Shown piece after piece: positions 44,805 to 53,287 of a stretch of DNA of 64,000 bases. Within the stretch, counting starts at the first letter, position 1, and every line of letters begins with the position of its first letter. The stretch is from Arthrobacter crusticola (GTDB lineage Bacteria > Actinomycetota > Actinomycetes > Actinomycetales > Micrococcaceae): contig NZ_SMTK01000001.1 of assembly GCF_004357995.1 (NCBI RefSeq), positions 496,001 to 560,000 of the forward strand, read 5' to 3'. The notes under the pieces are model-generated. The model saw nothing but the letters and a program-made list of their open reading frames with translations. It searched no databases and was not told the DNA's origin. Position numbers and translations under genes: made by a program.

Positions 44805-45365
44805 CTACTTCCAGTCCGTCACCACAGTGCCTTGGATTGCGTCCAAGGACACGGCCCCGAAGTCCCTCGAATCGATGGACACACCGCGGTTGTCCCCAAG
44901 CACGAAGACGCTTCCGGCTGGCACAATCTCGGGTCCGAAATAGGTTGCGTCGATGCGGTCGTGGTCAACAAAGGGCTCAGGAACGGCGACGTCGTCGACG
45001 TACAGTTTCGAATCGCGGATCGCAACCGTCTGCCCCTCACCGGCAACGACGCGTTTGATGATCTTCCTTCCGTCAACGGGGCTGGTAAAGGCAACCACCG
45101 CACCGGCAGGAATGCGGTCCGCAGCGGCAGCAGGCTTGTAGACGAGGACGACGGACCCCGCGGGGATGGTGGGTTCCATGCTGTCCGATGAAACGGTGAG
45201 CGATTCCACCAACCAGCCGCGGATCAACAGAAGAACGAGAACAGGAAGCAATGCCGCCGCGAGGAGTCGCGGCCGGAGAACGCGCGGCGGCCGGCCTCGA
45301 GGCCACCGCATCCGGCGCTGGAGCAGCGGCGGCCTGCGGTCGCGGGTACCCCGCTCCGTCGTCAA
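44805..45365 (-). CDS. lepB: Signal peptidase I
   Basis: The protein has 186 residues: one membrane helix (LLAAALLPVLVLLLIRGWLV), then the S26 signature with nucleophile Ser62 in SSDSMEPTIPAGS, the general-base lysine in RKIIKRVVAGEGQ and the C-terminal box GDNRGVSIDSRDFG. It removes Sec signal peptides outside the membrane. The TTG start overlaps the stop of the multicopper oxidase gene (TTGA at 45362-45365), so the two are coupled; an ATG at 45311 would leave a very short cytoplasmic part. A signal peptidase in this place suggests processing of the exported proteins of the locus. Confidence 0.88.
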   Translation of the reverse strand: MTTERGTRDRRPPLLQRRMRWPRGRPPRVLRPRLLAAALLPVLVLLLIRGWLVESLTVSSDSMEPTIPAGSVVLVYKPAAAADRIPAGAVVAFTSPVDGRKIIKRVVAGEGQTVAIRDSKLYVDDVAVPEPFVDHDRIDATYFGPEIVPAGSVFVLGDNRGVSIDSRDFGAVSLDAIQGTVVTDWK

Positions 45366-46972
45366 CCTGCCACGTCGTCCCAGACAGGCCTGGCCGCCGT
45401 CATGGGATCGTTCGGGTCCACGTCGGATTCCCGAAGGCCCACCCGAAACTGCACCATCATGTCGTGATCCTCGTGCGGCAGATTATGGCAGTGCATCATG
45501 TAGACGCCCTTGTGGGGGGTGAACTTCATCAGGAGTCGGACGGTCTCCCGTTCACCGATATACACAGTGTCCTTCGGGCCACGCTCCCAGGCGAAGGGTC
45601 CACGTCCGTTGCGGCCGATGATCTGGAAGTCGACCAGGTGGATATGGAGCGGATGGAACCAGCCGCCGGAACTGTTCTCGATCTGCCAGATCTCTACCGA
45701 GTTGAGCGCGGGGTTGGCGACCGCCCTTTTGTAGCCGCTGGCGATGACGTCCCGCCAGCTGTCATCGTTGATGGTCCACATGTTGGTCGCGTCGTTCCGC
45801 TTGGTCCGAAAGTACCGCGTTTTGATGGACTGGCCGGTCTGCAGCGACATGGTTTCACTGCCGGCCAGCACCGTGGGGATCCGGTTCCAGGTCGGATCCG
45901 AAGTGTCCACCGGTTCATCGGTCACATCGAAGGCCATGATTTTATGAGTGAAGTCGTAATCCACATTGTTTTCGTTGGACAGGTTCCGAAGCTCGATCCG
46001 CTGTCCCGTACTGTATTTCCGGAAGTCCACGAGGACCTCATACCGCTCCGCGCCGGCGTGTCGATAGTTCGACACGCTCTGCGCCGCCGGCATCAAGCCG
46101 CCATCGGTTGCGACAATCACCAGCGGATCGCCGGTGCTTAGGACCGGCCGCAGGGCCCGGGAGATCGAGGCGTTCAGGATCCGGAGGCGATAGACACGCT
46201 TCTGCACCTTCATGACGGGCCAGGGCTTGCCGTTGACCAAGATTACGTCACCCCAGAGACCCGAGTGGTCGTTGTCGTCGTAGCCGAGGGAACCGTCTGC
46301 CGCGAACATCGCATCGCTGATGGTCAGTGCGACGTCGTACCGGCCCTGGGGTAGCAGCCGCCGCTCGATGGGATCGTGCACGTGGTACTGCGCCGCGAGG
46401 CCGGAATAGGCGTTCAGCGAGGTGAAGTGGACCCCGTGGTCGTGGTACCACAGGGTCCGGGCCGGCTGGGCGTTGGCGTAGCGGTAGTCCTTATAGAATC
46501 CGGGGTGGGTGATGTCGCTGGCATAGCCGTCGTATTGGGGGAGGGACGCCGACCCGTGCAGGTGGGTGGACGTAGAAAGCGCGTGCCCATCCAATGCATG
46601 TCGGGCCGGCAGCTGATTGCGCACCCTCACTACGGACTTCGTGCCCCTATCGAGGCTGATTGTGGGGCCTGGAAACAGCCCGTTGTAGCCGAGGACCGGC
46701 GTGCCCAGACGCGGCAGGATATTTGCCACGGCTGCCTTCTCGGTCACACGGTAGTAGTTGACCGGCAGCCCGTCGGCTGGATCAGTGCCGGTGGCGTAGG
46801 GCGGGAGGATGGGGGCTTGGACAAAAGGTACCCGGAACGGCCGCGGCATCTGGTCGGAGCTGAGCCGGCTCACCGACTTCGCCTCAATCGATCCCGTCGG
46901 CCACATTGCCGCACCTGCACCGAGGACTCCCAGCCCTCCAATCAGCAGAACCTGTCGCCTTGTCGTTGACAT
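45362..46972 (-). CDS. Multicopper oxidase, CotA/bilirubin-oxidase type, Tat-exported
   Basis: The protein has 536 residues. A twin-arginine signal (STTRRQVLLIGGLGVLGAGAAM) leads to three cupredoxin domains. The copper motifs are complete: HLHG, WYHDHG, HPLHIHLVDF and HCHNLPHEDHDMM. The pattern is that of CotA, phenoxazinone synthase and bilirubin oxidases, which oxidise phenols or metals and reduce O2 to water. GGAGG lies 5 bp before the ATG at 46972. The next gene downstream is the signal peptidase; a direct-repeat operator lies 70-90 bp upstream. Confidence 0.92.
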   Translation of the reverse strand: MSTTRRQVLLIGGLGVLGAGAAMWPTGSIEAKSVSRLSSDQMPRPFRVPFVQAPILPPYATGTDPADGLPVNYYRVTEKAAVANILPRLGTPVLGYNGLFPGPTISLDRGTKSVVRVRNQLPARHALDGHALSTSTHLHGSASLPQYDGYASDITHPGFYKDYRYANAQPARTLWYHDHGVHFTSLNAYSGLAAQYHVHDPIERRLLPQGRYDVALTISDAMFAADGSLGYDDNDHSGLWGDVILVNGKPWPVMKVQKRVYRLRILNASISRALRPVLSTGDPLVIVATDGGLMPAAQSVSNYRHAGAERYEVLVDFRKYSTGQRIELRNLSNENNVDYDFTHKIMAFDVTDEPVDTSDPTWNRIPTVLAGSETMSLQTGQSIKTRYFRTKRNDATNMWTINDDSWRDVIASGYKRAVANPALNSVEIWQIENSSGGWFHPLHIHLVDFQIIGRNGRGPFAWERGPKDTVYIGERETVRLLMKFTPHKGVYMMHCHNLPHEDHDMMVQFRVGLRESDVDPNDPMTAARPVWDDVAG

Positions 46973-47033
46973 TGACCGCCTCCTTCTTTCGATGCTTAGA
47001 CCGTGACGCGCGCTGCTTGGGAATTTCCTGCAT

Positions 47034-47062
47034 CCATCGCCGGGACCTTGGAAAAACCTTGA
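47034..47062 (-). promoter_or_regulatory. SARP-type direct repeats before the multicopper oxidase
   Basis: Read toward the oxidase: TCAAGGT (47062-47056), N4, CCAAGGT (47051-47045), N4, GCGATGG (47040-47034). The pitch is exactly 11 bp, one helical turn, as in SARP operators. The arrangement aligns heptamer by heptamer with that before the peroxidase gene. Confidence 0.6.
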
Positions 47063-47097
47063 GAGTCGCTGCGGGGTCCGGCCACATCGCCGTCCCG

Positions 47098-47610
47098 CTA
47101 CCTTCCGCTTCGATGGTGTCCAGCTCCGAGTGACAGTCCCGCTCCTCCTGGAAGATCCAGGGTCAGGTCGATGGCCCGGTCGGGGAGTTCGAAGACAAGG
47201 ACGGCGTCGATGCTTTCCCCCTGGCGTGCCACCGCGGAACCCGGGGAAAACCAGACCGCTTCCCAGGTTCCTTCGCCCAGGGCGGACACCGAATAGTCGG
47301 ACGAGTTGAAGGACAGCCCGTCCTCCTCCATCGCAGTCAACTCCAGCAGAATGCGGACACGGTGAACGCCCTCGCCGGGCGGGACGGCGAGCGCGGCTGC
47401 AGGTGTGGGAGGCGCCCATCCGTCGGCTTCTGTGGGAATCACGCCGTGGAGGCGTGCGAGCCCGCCGTTGAGCGGGGCTGAGGCGCCCAGCGGGACGGGA
47501 GTCGTCCGCGGGGGAGAGGTCAGGACGATCGCGAGCAGGGCCGCAACGAGTGCGAGCAATACTGCCGGCACGAGAATCCTGGTGCGGGTGGTCGGGGTTG
47601 TCGATGCCAT
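47098..47610 (-). CDS. Secreted or membrane-anchored hypothetical protein
   Basis: The protein has 170 residues. An N-terminal helix (ILVPAVLLALVAALLAIVLT) serves as signal anchor; the rest is an outside beta-rich domain (VHRVRILLELTAMEEDGLSFNSSDYSVSALGEGTWEAVWFSPGSAVARQGESIDAVLVFELPDRAIDLTLDL) resembling DUF4352-like or cupredoxin-like sandwiches without metal ligands. It lies 125 bp upstream of the multicopper oxidase on the same strand and may be a partner of it. Confidence 0.65.
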   Translation of the reverse strand: MASTTPTTRTRILVPAVLLALVAALLAIVLTSPPRTTPVPLGASAPLNGGLARLHGVIPTEADGWAPPTPAAALAVPPGEGVHRVRILLELTAMEEDGLSFNSSDYSVSALGEGTWEAVWFSPGSAVARQGESIDAVLVFELPDRAIDLTLDLPGGAGLSLGAGHHRSGR

Positions 47611-47631
47611 GCCGGCCAGTGTGCCGCCGGC

Positions 47632-47649
47632 TCCTAGGGAATCCCTTGG
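47632..47649 (-). promoter_or_regulatory. SARP-type direct repeats before the secreted protein gene
   Basis: Read toward the gene at 47610: CCAAGGG (47649-47643), N4, CCTAGGA (47638-47632), an exact 11-bp pitch. Eight bp later comes CACACT (47623-47618), then 7 nt to the ATG, so the transcript could be leaderless. Confidence 0.5.
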
Positions 47650-47681
47650 AACCGGCGGTTCTGTGCACCCCGCACCTCGGG

Positions 47682-47724
47682 CCTAAGTTTCTCCAAGGTT
47701 TTCACGAGGGGCAGGAAACACGCT
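47682..47724 (+). promoter_or_regulatory. SARP-type direct repeats before the haem peroxidase
   Basis: Read toward the peroxidase: CCTAAGT (47682-47688), N4, CCAAGGT (47693-47699), N4, ACGAGGG (47704-47710), all at 11-bp pitch. CACGCT (47719-47724) follows exactly 8 bp after the last repeat, the distance known between SARP sites and the -10 element. Confidence 0.6.
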
Positions 47725-47759
47725 GGCGGTGTTCCATCCCTCCTAGCGGCAGGTGTGCC

Positions 47760-50700
47760 ATGAAACTCTCAGCCCGGAAGTCCGAAAGTGCTGCGAATCC
47801 ACCCGGATCAGCAGCCCCACCCGATTCACCCTCAGACCACGGGGAACAGCGCAGACGCAGAACGGCGCCGGCCCCGTTCCGACGAATCGCTGCGGTGACC
47901 ACCCTCATGATGCCGCTGTCCCTGGGACTCCCAGTGGTAGCCGCGAACGCGGTTCAGGCTCCGGTGGGAGAAGGATTCACGGTCACGGTCTCCGATCTGT
48001 CCTACATCCTCAAGCAGATCAAGATTGCTGAGAACCATGTGGCGAATACAACTCCGGCGACCGGCCCCTGCGGCGCACTCATCGGGACGGGACCGAACCA
48101 GCTCTCCAGCCCGCTCCTCTCGCGCGGTCTGCGAACCGTGGACGGTAGCTGCAACAACCTCCAGCCCGGCCAAGGGCATTACGGCTCCGCGGACCAGGTG
48201 TTCCCGCGCCTGACGAAGGCGACCTACGGCCCCGCCGAGGCGAACATGTTCGCGCCCCCAGGCGGGCCGGCATCCAGCTATGGCCAGACGTCCGGTGACG
48301 TCTTCGACTCCGAGCCGCGGGTCATCAGCAACCTGATCGTGGATCAGACCTCCGCCAACCCCGCAGCTGTTGCCGCCGCCGGCCACCCGGTCCGCACCCA
48401 GGGCAACAAGGGGCTGGTGCCCTGCACCACCGATCCCCAGCCCAACGCCGACCCGCCGGTCGCCGGCGTGCCGGCGGACTGCGTTCCCAAATACGACACG
48501 ATGTTCATTCCGAATGTCACGACCGATGTCGGGCTTTCACCGCCGTACAACTCGATGTTCACGCTGTTCGGTCAGTTCTTCGACCACGGTGTTGACCAGA
48601 CGGTCAAGGGTGGCGGCACTGTCTACATTCCAATGAAGGCCGACGACCCCCTGATTGCCGGTCCTGACCATATCAAGGGCAACGCTGACGACCTTCCGGC
48701 ACACCTGCGGTTCATGGTCATGACGCGCGGACAGAACCAGCCGGGGGAGGACGGCGTCTTGGGCACCGCCGACGACGTCAAGGACGCCCTCAATACGGAC
48801 TCGCCCTGGGTGGACCAGAGCCAGACCTACAGCTCACACTCCTCACATCAGGTCTTCCTGCGCGAGTATGAAAATGCTGAAGGCCGGCCCGTCTCGACCG
48901 GCAAGCTGCTCGGCGGGACGGGCGCCAATGCCGACGGCATGGCGACTTGGGCCAGCACCAAGGCCCAGGCCGCTTCGCTCCTCGGCATCCAGCTGCTGGA
49001 TAAGGATGTGCTCAACGTTCCGATGCTCGCCGCGGACGCGTACGGCAACTTCCTGCCCGGCCCTGCCCGCGGCCTGCCGCAGTTCGTCACCGAGTCTGGC
49101 CTGGTCGAAGCAGACCGCGCCGCGAACGCCGGCAAGGGAACGCTGGTCCCGGCCGACGTGAAGTACTTCAACACGCCCTTCCTGACGGACATTGCGCACA
49201 ATGCCGATCCGTCGCCCAAAGACACCGATCACAACCCTCGGACGCCCGCGGTGGCTCCCGTCCCGGATGACAACACCACGGCGTCGGCCGACTTCGCCAG
49301 CCAGGCACCGGGAACTTATGACGATGAAATGCTGAACGAGCACTTCATCGCCGGTGATGGCCGCGTCAACGAAAACATCGGCCTCACCGCCATTCACCAG
49401 GTATTCCACTCCGAGCACGACCGCCTGGTCGATGACATCAAGGAGACCCTGGCGGCGAACCCCTCGGTGCTCGCCCAGTATCAGGCCGCCGGAACCTTCG
49501 ACTTCGGGGAGCGGGTGTTCCAGGCCGCGCGCTTCGTCACGGAGATGGAGTACCAGCACATCGTCTTCGAGGACTTTGCCCGCAAGGTCCAGCCCGGCAT
49601 CAATCCCTTCGAGCCCTTCGCCTTCACCGATACGGACGTCAACCCCGCTGTTACCGCGGAGTTTGCGCACGCGGTCTACCGCTTCGGCCACTCGATGCTG
49701 ACGGACACCATCTCCCGCAAGAACGAATTCAAGCCCGGCGCTGACGGCGAGTACGGGACCGCGGACGACATCGTGGGAAGTTCGAACGATGTTTCCCTGC
49801 TCGAAGGTTTCCTTAACCCGCCGGCCTACTACGACGGCGGCGACGCCGGAGTGCTCTCACCCAAACAGGCAGCCGGCAGCGTGGTGATGGGTATGGCGGA
49901 CCAGGTCGGCAACGAGCTGGACGAATTCGTCACCGATACCCTGCGCAACAATCTCCTCGGACTGCCGCTGGACCTCGCCACGGTCAACATCACCCGTGCC
50001 CGTTCCGAGGGCATCCCGTCGTTGAACAACCTGCGCAAGGAACTGCACGCCGAAACCAACGACGGACAGCTCAAGCCATACGTGAACTGGATCGACTTCG
50101 GCGAAAACCTCAAGCACCCGGAGTCATTGGTGAACTTCGTGGCGGCCTACGGCACCCATCCGAGCATCACGGGTGCGACCACGGTGGAGAGCAAGCGTGC
50201 TGCGGCACAACTGCTCGTCAAGCCGGCCACCATTGACGGCGTGACCGCAGAGGCCCCGGCCGACGCGGCGGCATTCCTGAACAGCACCGGTGAATGGGCC
50301 GCCAAGTCAACCGGCCTGAACGACGTCGACCTCTGGGTCGGCGGGCTTGCGGAACGCACCAACATGTTCGGCGGCCTGCTCGGCAGCACGTTCAATTACG
50401 TGTTCGAGCAGCAGATGACCAACCTTCAGAACGCTGACCGGCTCTACTACCTCGCCCGCACCCCCGGCATGAACCTGAGGGCCCAGCTCGAAGGCAACTC
50501 CTTCGCCGAGCTGGTCATGCGCAACACGAATGCCCAGGCCCTCAAGGCCGACGCGTTCGCGACCGCTGACTGCGAGTTCGAACTGAAGAACCTCAATGGA
50601 ACCCCGGCGGGATTCGATGCTTCGGGCAACACCGTGGCCAACGATGCGGCAACCGACTGTGACGAGACGGCGCTCCTGCTCCGGATGCCCGACGGCACCA

Positions 50701-52991
50701 TCAAGTACCGGGCGGTCAACAGTGTCGATCCTTCCGGCATCAACGGGCAGAGCGTCTACAACGGGACCGCCAACGCTGACCGCGTCTACGGCGGCAACGA
50801 CAACGACACCTTCTGGGGCGGCAACGGCAACGACATCATCGAAGGTGGAGACGGTGCTGACGTCGCCCTCGGCGGCAACGGGAACGACATCATCACCGAT
50901 CTCAACGGTGACGACGTGCCCAAGGGCGGACCAGGCAATGACGCCATCGATGGGGGGCCGGGCCTCGACATCCTGATGGGTGGCGACGGCAGTGACTTCA
51001 CCAACGGCGGCGAGAACGCCAATGAGACGTTCCTCGGTGAGGGTGACGACCTCGCCATCGGAGGCAAGGGGATCGACGCGGTCTTCGGCGACGGCGGGAA
51101 CGACTGGATTGAGGGCGGGGAAAGCCCGGATCTGCTGATCGGCGACTCCAGCAACCTCTTCTTCCAGGACGACTCGCAGAAACCCGGTCACGATGTACTG
51201 ATCGGCCAGGGCGGTGACGACGACTACGACATGGAAGGCGGCAATGACGTCGGCCTCGCCGGCCCCGGCATCGAGAAGGTCGCAGGCGCCTCCGGCTACG
51301 ACTTCGAAATCGGCCTGGCCGATCCGCAGAAGCAGGACGCGGACCTCGCCCTGCCCATCCTTGGACTGGATGTCCTCCAGGTCGGCGTGCGGGACAGGTA
51401 CAACGAGGTGGAGGCCCTCTCCGGCGGAACCCTCGATGACACCCTGCGGGGCGATGACATCGTCCCTAAGGAGGTCGGCGGCGGCGGCTTCATCGGCTGC
51501 GACGTCCTCGACGCGGACGGCGTGGCCATGGTGGACGGCCTCGATGAGTTGATCACTTCCCTGCCGACTCCACTGGCGGAGGTCGCGGCCCGGACCGAAT
51601 CCGGAGAATGCCAACTCCTCAAGGGCAATGTGTGGGGCGAAGGCAACATCCTGCTCGGCGGTGGCGGCAGTGACCTCATCGAGGGGCGTGGCGCCGACGA
51701 CATCATCGACGGCGACCGCTACTACAACGTGCGTCTTAGCGTCCGGGACGCGGCCGACAGGTCCATTGAAATCGGCAGCGCCACCGGGATGACCGCGAAG
51801 TATCTCAAGGTCGACGGAGCGCTCACCGGGCAGACCCTTCAGGAGGCTGTCTTCGCCGGCAAGGTTGATCCGGGAAACATCGTGGTGGTGCGGGAGATTC
51901 TCACCGCTGCGGGCGGCTCTGACACGGCAGTATTTTCCGACGTCGAGGCGAACTACACCGTGTTGACGACACCTGCCGGTGCGGAACTGGGCTCGCCGGG
52001 CTCAGTCACCACGGTGACGCACGACGACGCCGGCGCAGACGGCACCGACACACTCCGGAACGTCGAGAACCTGCGGTTCTCGGACTCGACGACGACTCCG
52101 CCGCCGACCGCTCCGGCTCCGGGTGTCCCCGCACTGGGGGCGGTCACCGCCGGCGATGGTCGGGCAACGGTCACGTTCTCCGCATCGGCAACCGGAGGTA
52201 CACCGACCGGCTTCACCGTGCGGGTGGTGGACTCGGCCAACGCCCAGGTCGGTGCCCTGCGCACAGCGCCCGCCGGTGCCACCAGCCTAGTCATCGATGG
52301 CCTGACGAACGGCGCGGCCTACCGTTTCCAGGTTCGGGCGACCAACGACGCCGGCGCCAGCGCCTACACGGCGCTGTCCGCGCCTGTCACTCCGGTCGTA
52401 CCCCAGCTGACCACCGCCGTCCCGTCCATCACCGGGATAGCACAAGTGGGCTCAGTCCTGTCGGCCAACACCGGCACCTGGGGCCCGGCGCCCGTTTCCT
52501 TTACCTATCAGTGGTTGAGCGGCGGTGTGGCCATCAGCGGGGCCACCTCCGATACCTACACACCGACGGCCGCCGATGCTGGAAAGGCCATCACGGTTCG
52601 GGTCACCGGCACCAAGACGGGCTATGCGCCGGCAACGACGACATCCGCAGCGATGACTGTCGCGCCGGTGACCCCGCCCGCCAATACCAAGCAGCGCGAT
52701 TTCAACGGTGACGGCCGGGGCGATATTGTGGCCCGGGACTCCAGCGGCGTCCTCTGGACGTACCTGGGCAACGGGGCGGGCGCCTTCCCGACCCGGGTCC
52801 GGGTCGGTGGAGGCTGGGGATCCCTAACGGCCATCAGTGCGGCCGGGGACCTGACCGGCGACGGCAAGGCCGACCTGGTGGCACGCGATGCCAGCGGCGT
52901 CCTCTGGACGTACCAGGGCAACGGGGCGGGCGCCTTCGCGAACCGTCTCCGGATCAGTGGAGGCTGGGGATCCATGACGGCCATCAGCTGA
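47760..52991 (+). CDS. Secreted animal-type haem peroxidase with RTX and FG-GAP repeats
   Basis: The protein has 1743 residues. A long signal region (RRIAAVTTLMMPLSLGLPVVAANAV) is followed by an An_peroxidase domain to about 980: distal GQFFDHGVDQ with His276, RVNENIGLTAIHQVFHSEHDRLVDD, and proximal His644 in YRFGHSMLTD. About 1000-1180 is an RTX calcium-binding array (GGNGNDIIEGGDGADVALGG and similar nonapeptides), with a further short block near 1300. Then come an Fn3 domain (1445-1548), an Ig-like domain (1549-1637) and one and a half FG-GAP repeats (1644-1743). It should use H2O2 outside the cell to oxidise halides or phenols. A C-terminal anchor is absent. Confidence 0.9.
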   Translation: MKLSARKSESAANPPGSAAPPDSPSDHGEQRRRRTAPAPFRRIAAVTTLMMPLSLGLPVVAANAVQAPVGEGFTVTVSDLSYILKQIKIAENHVANTTPATGPCGALIGTGPNQLSSPLLSRGLRTVDGSCNNLQPGQGHYGSADQVFPRLTKATYGPAEANMFAPPGGPASSYGQTSGDVFDSEPRVISNLIVDQTSANPAAVAAAGHPVRTQGNKGLVPCTTDPQPNADPPVAGVPADCVPKYDTMFIPNVTTDVGLSPPYNSMFTLFGQFFDHGVDQTVKGGGTVYIPMKADDPLIAGPDHIKGNADDLPAHLRFMVMTRGQNQPGEDGVLGTADDVKDALNTDSPWVDQSQTYSSHSSHQVFLREYENAEGRPVSTGKLLGGTGANADGMATWASTKAQAASLLGIQLLDKDVLNVPMLAADAYGNFLPGPARGLPQFVTESGLVEADRAANAGKGTLVPADVKYFNTPFLTDIAHNADPSPKDTDHNPRTPAVAPVPDDNTTASADFASQAPGTYDDEMLNEHFIAGDGRVNENIGLTAIHQVFHSEHDRLVDDIKETLAANPSVLAQYQAAGTFDFGERVFQAARFVTEMEYQHIVFEDFARKVQPGINPFEPFAFTDTDVNPAVTAEFAHAVYRFGHSMLTDTISRKNEFKPGADGEYGTADDIVGSSNDVSLLEGFLNPPAYYDGGDAGVLSPKQAAGSVVMGMADQVGNELDEFVTDTLRNNLLGLPLDLATVNITRARSEGIPSLNNLRKELHAETNDGQLKPYVNWIDFGENLKHPESLVNFVAAYGTHPSITGATTVESKRAAAQLLVKPATIDGVTAEAPADAAAFLNSTGEWAAKSTGLNDVDLWVGGLAERTNMFGGLLGSTFNYVFEQQMTNLQNADRLYYLARTPGMNLRAQLEGNSFAELVMRNTNAQALKADAFATADCEFELKNLNGTPAGFDASGNTVANDAATDCDETALLLRMPDGTIKYRAVNSVDPSGINGQSVYNGTANADRVYGGNDNDTFWGGNGNDIIEGGDGADVALGGNGNDIITDLNGDDVPKGGPGNDAIDGGPGLDILMGGDGSDFTNGGENANETFLGEGDDLAIGGKGIDAVFGDGGNDWIEGGESPDLLIGDSSNLFFQDDSQKPGHDVLIGQGGDDDYDMEGGNDVGLAGPGIEKVAGASGYDFEIGLADPQKQDADLALPILGLDVLQVGVRDRYNEVEALSGGTLDDTLRGDDIVPKEVGGGGFIGCDVLDADGVAMVDGLDELITSLPTPLAEVAARTESGECQLLKGNVWGEGNILLGGGGSDLIEGRGADDIIDGDRYYNVRLSVRDAADRSIEIGSATGMTAKYLKVDGALTGQTLQEAVFAGKVDPGNIVVVREILTAAGGSDTAVFSDVEANYTVLTTPAGAELGSPGSVTTVTHDDAGADGTDTLRNVENLRFSDSTTTPPPTAPAPGVPALGAVTAGDGRATVTFSASATGGTPTGFTVRVVDSANAQVGALRTAPAGATSLVIDGLTNGAAYRFQVRATNDAGASAYTALSAPVTPVVPQLTTAVPSITGIAQVGSVLSANTGTWGPAPVSFTYQWLSGGVAISGATSDTYTPTAADAGKAITVRVTGTKTGYAPATTTSAAMTVAPVTPPANTKQRDFNGDGRGDIVARDSSGVLWTYLGNGAGAFPTRVRVGGGWGSLTAISAAGDLTGDGKADLVARDASGVLWTYQGNGAGAFANRLRISGGWGSMTAIS
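52741..52988 (+). repeat. 150-bp tandem repeat encoding FG-GAP units
   Basis: About 98 bp beginning at 52741 are repeated at 52891 with few changes (period 150 bp, 50 codons). Each encodes SSGVLWTYxGNGAGAF...GGWGS. The second copy runs into the stop codon, so the propeller-like domain is short compared with usual members. Confidence 0.75.
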
Positions 52992-52996
52992 ACACG

Positions 52997-53037
52997 GGGC
53001 GCCGCCCGTACCCCCGACAGGGATGCAGGCGGCGCCC
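52997..53037 (+). terminator. Hairpin after the haem peroxidase gene
   Basis: GGGCGCCGCC (52997-53006) and GGCGGCGCCC (53028-53037) are perfect 10-bp complements with a 21-nt loop, 5 bp after the stop codon. There is no T tract, so it may protect the mRNA end or act with Rho. The rest of 52992-53287 shows no gene. Confidence 0.45.
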
Positions 53038-53287
53038 TACACCCCGGCACACGATCCGGCTCCGGCAGATGGCGGCCGCGGTGTGCACCCCCAATCACCC
53101 CGTCCGGGCCTCCGCTGCAGCCGCTTGCAGTGGGAGGGCCGGATGTGGGCGTTAATGGGGTTCACCCTGCACCTTCGGAAGGCGCTGAAACAGGCGCGGG
53201 CCGCGGCGCAATACACTGGACGTTCGAGCAGCCGGCCTGTCCTGCCACAGGTTGCAGCATCTACTTCAGCCTTTGAGGACCCCGCGC

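Noticed and set aside
50307..51614. A 435-codon open frame on the minus strand
   Set aside because: Antisense to the RTX region of the peroxidase; the repeats produce a long open shadow frame.
50757..51720. CRISPR-like repeated DNA
   Set aside because: The repetition is the coding sequence of RTX nonapeptides, not identical repeats with unique spacers.
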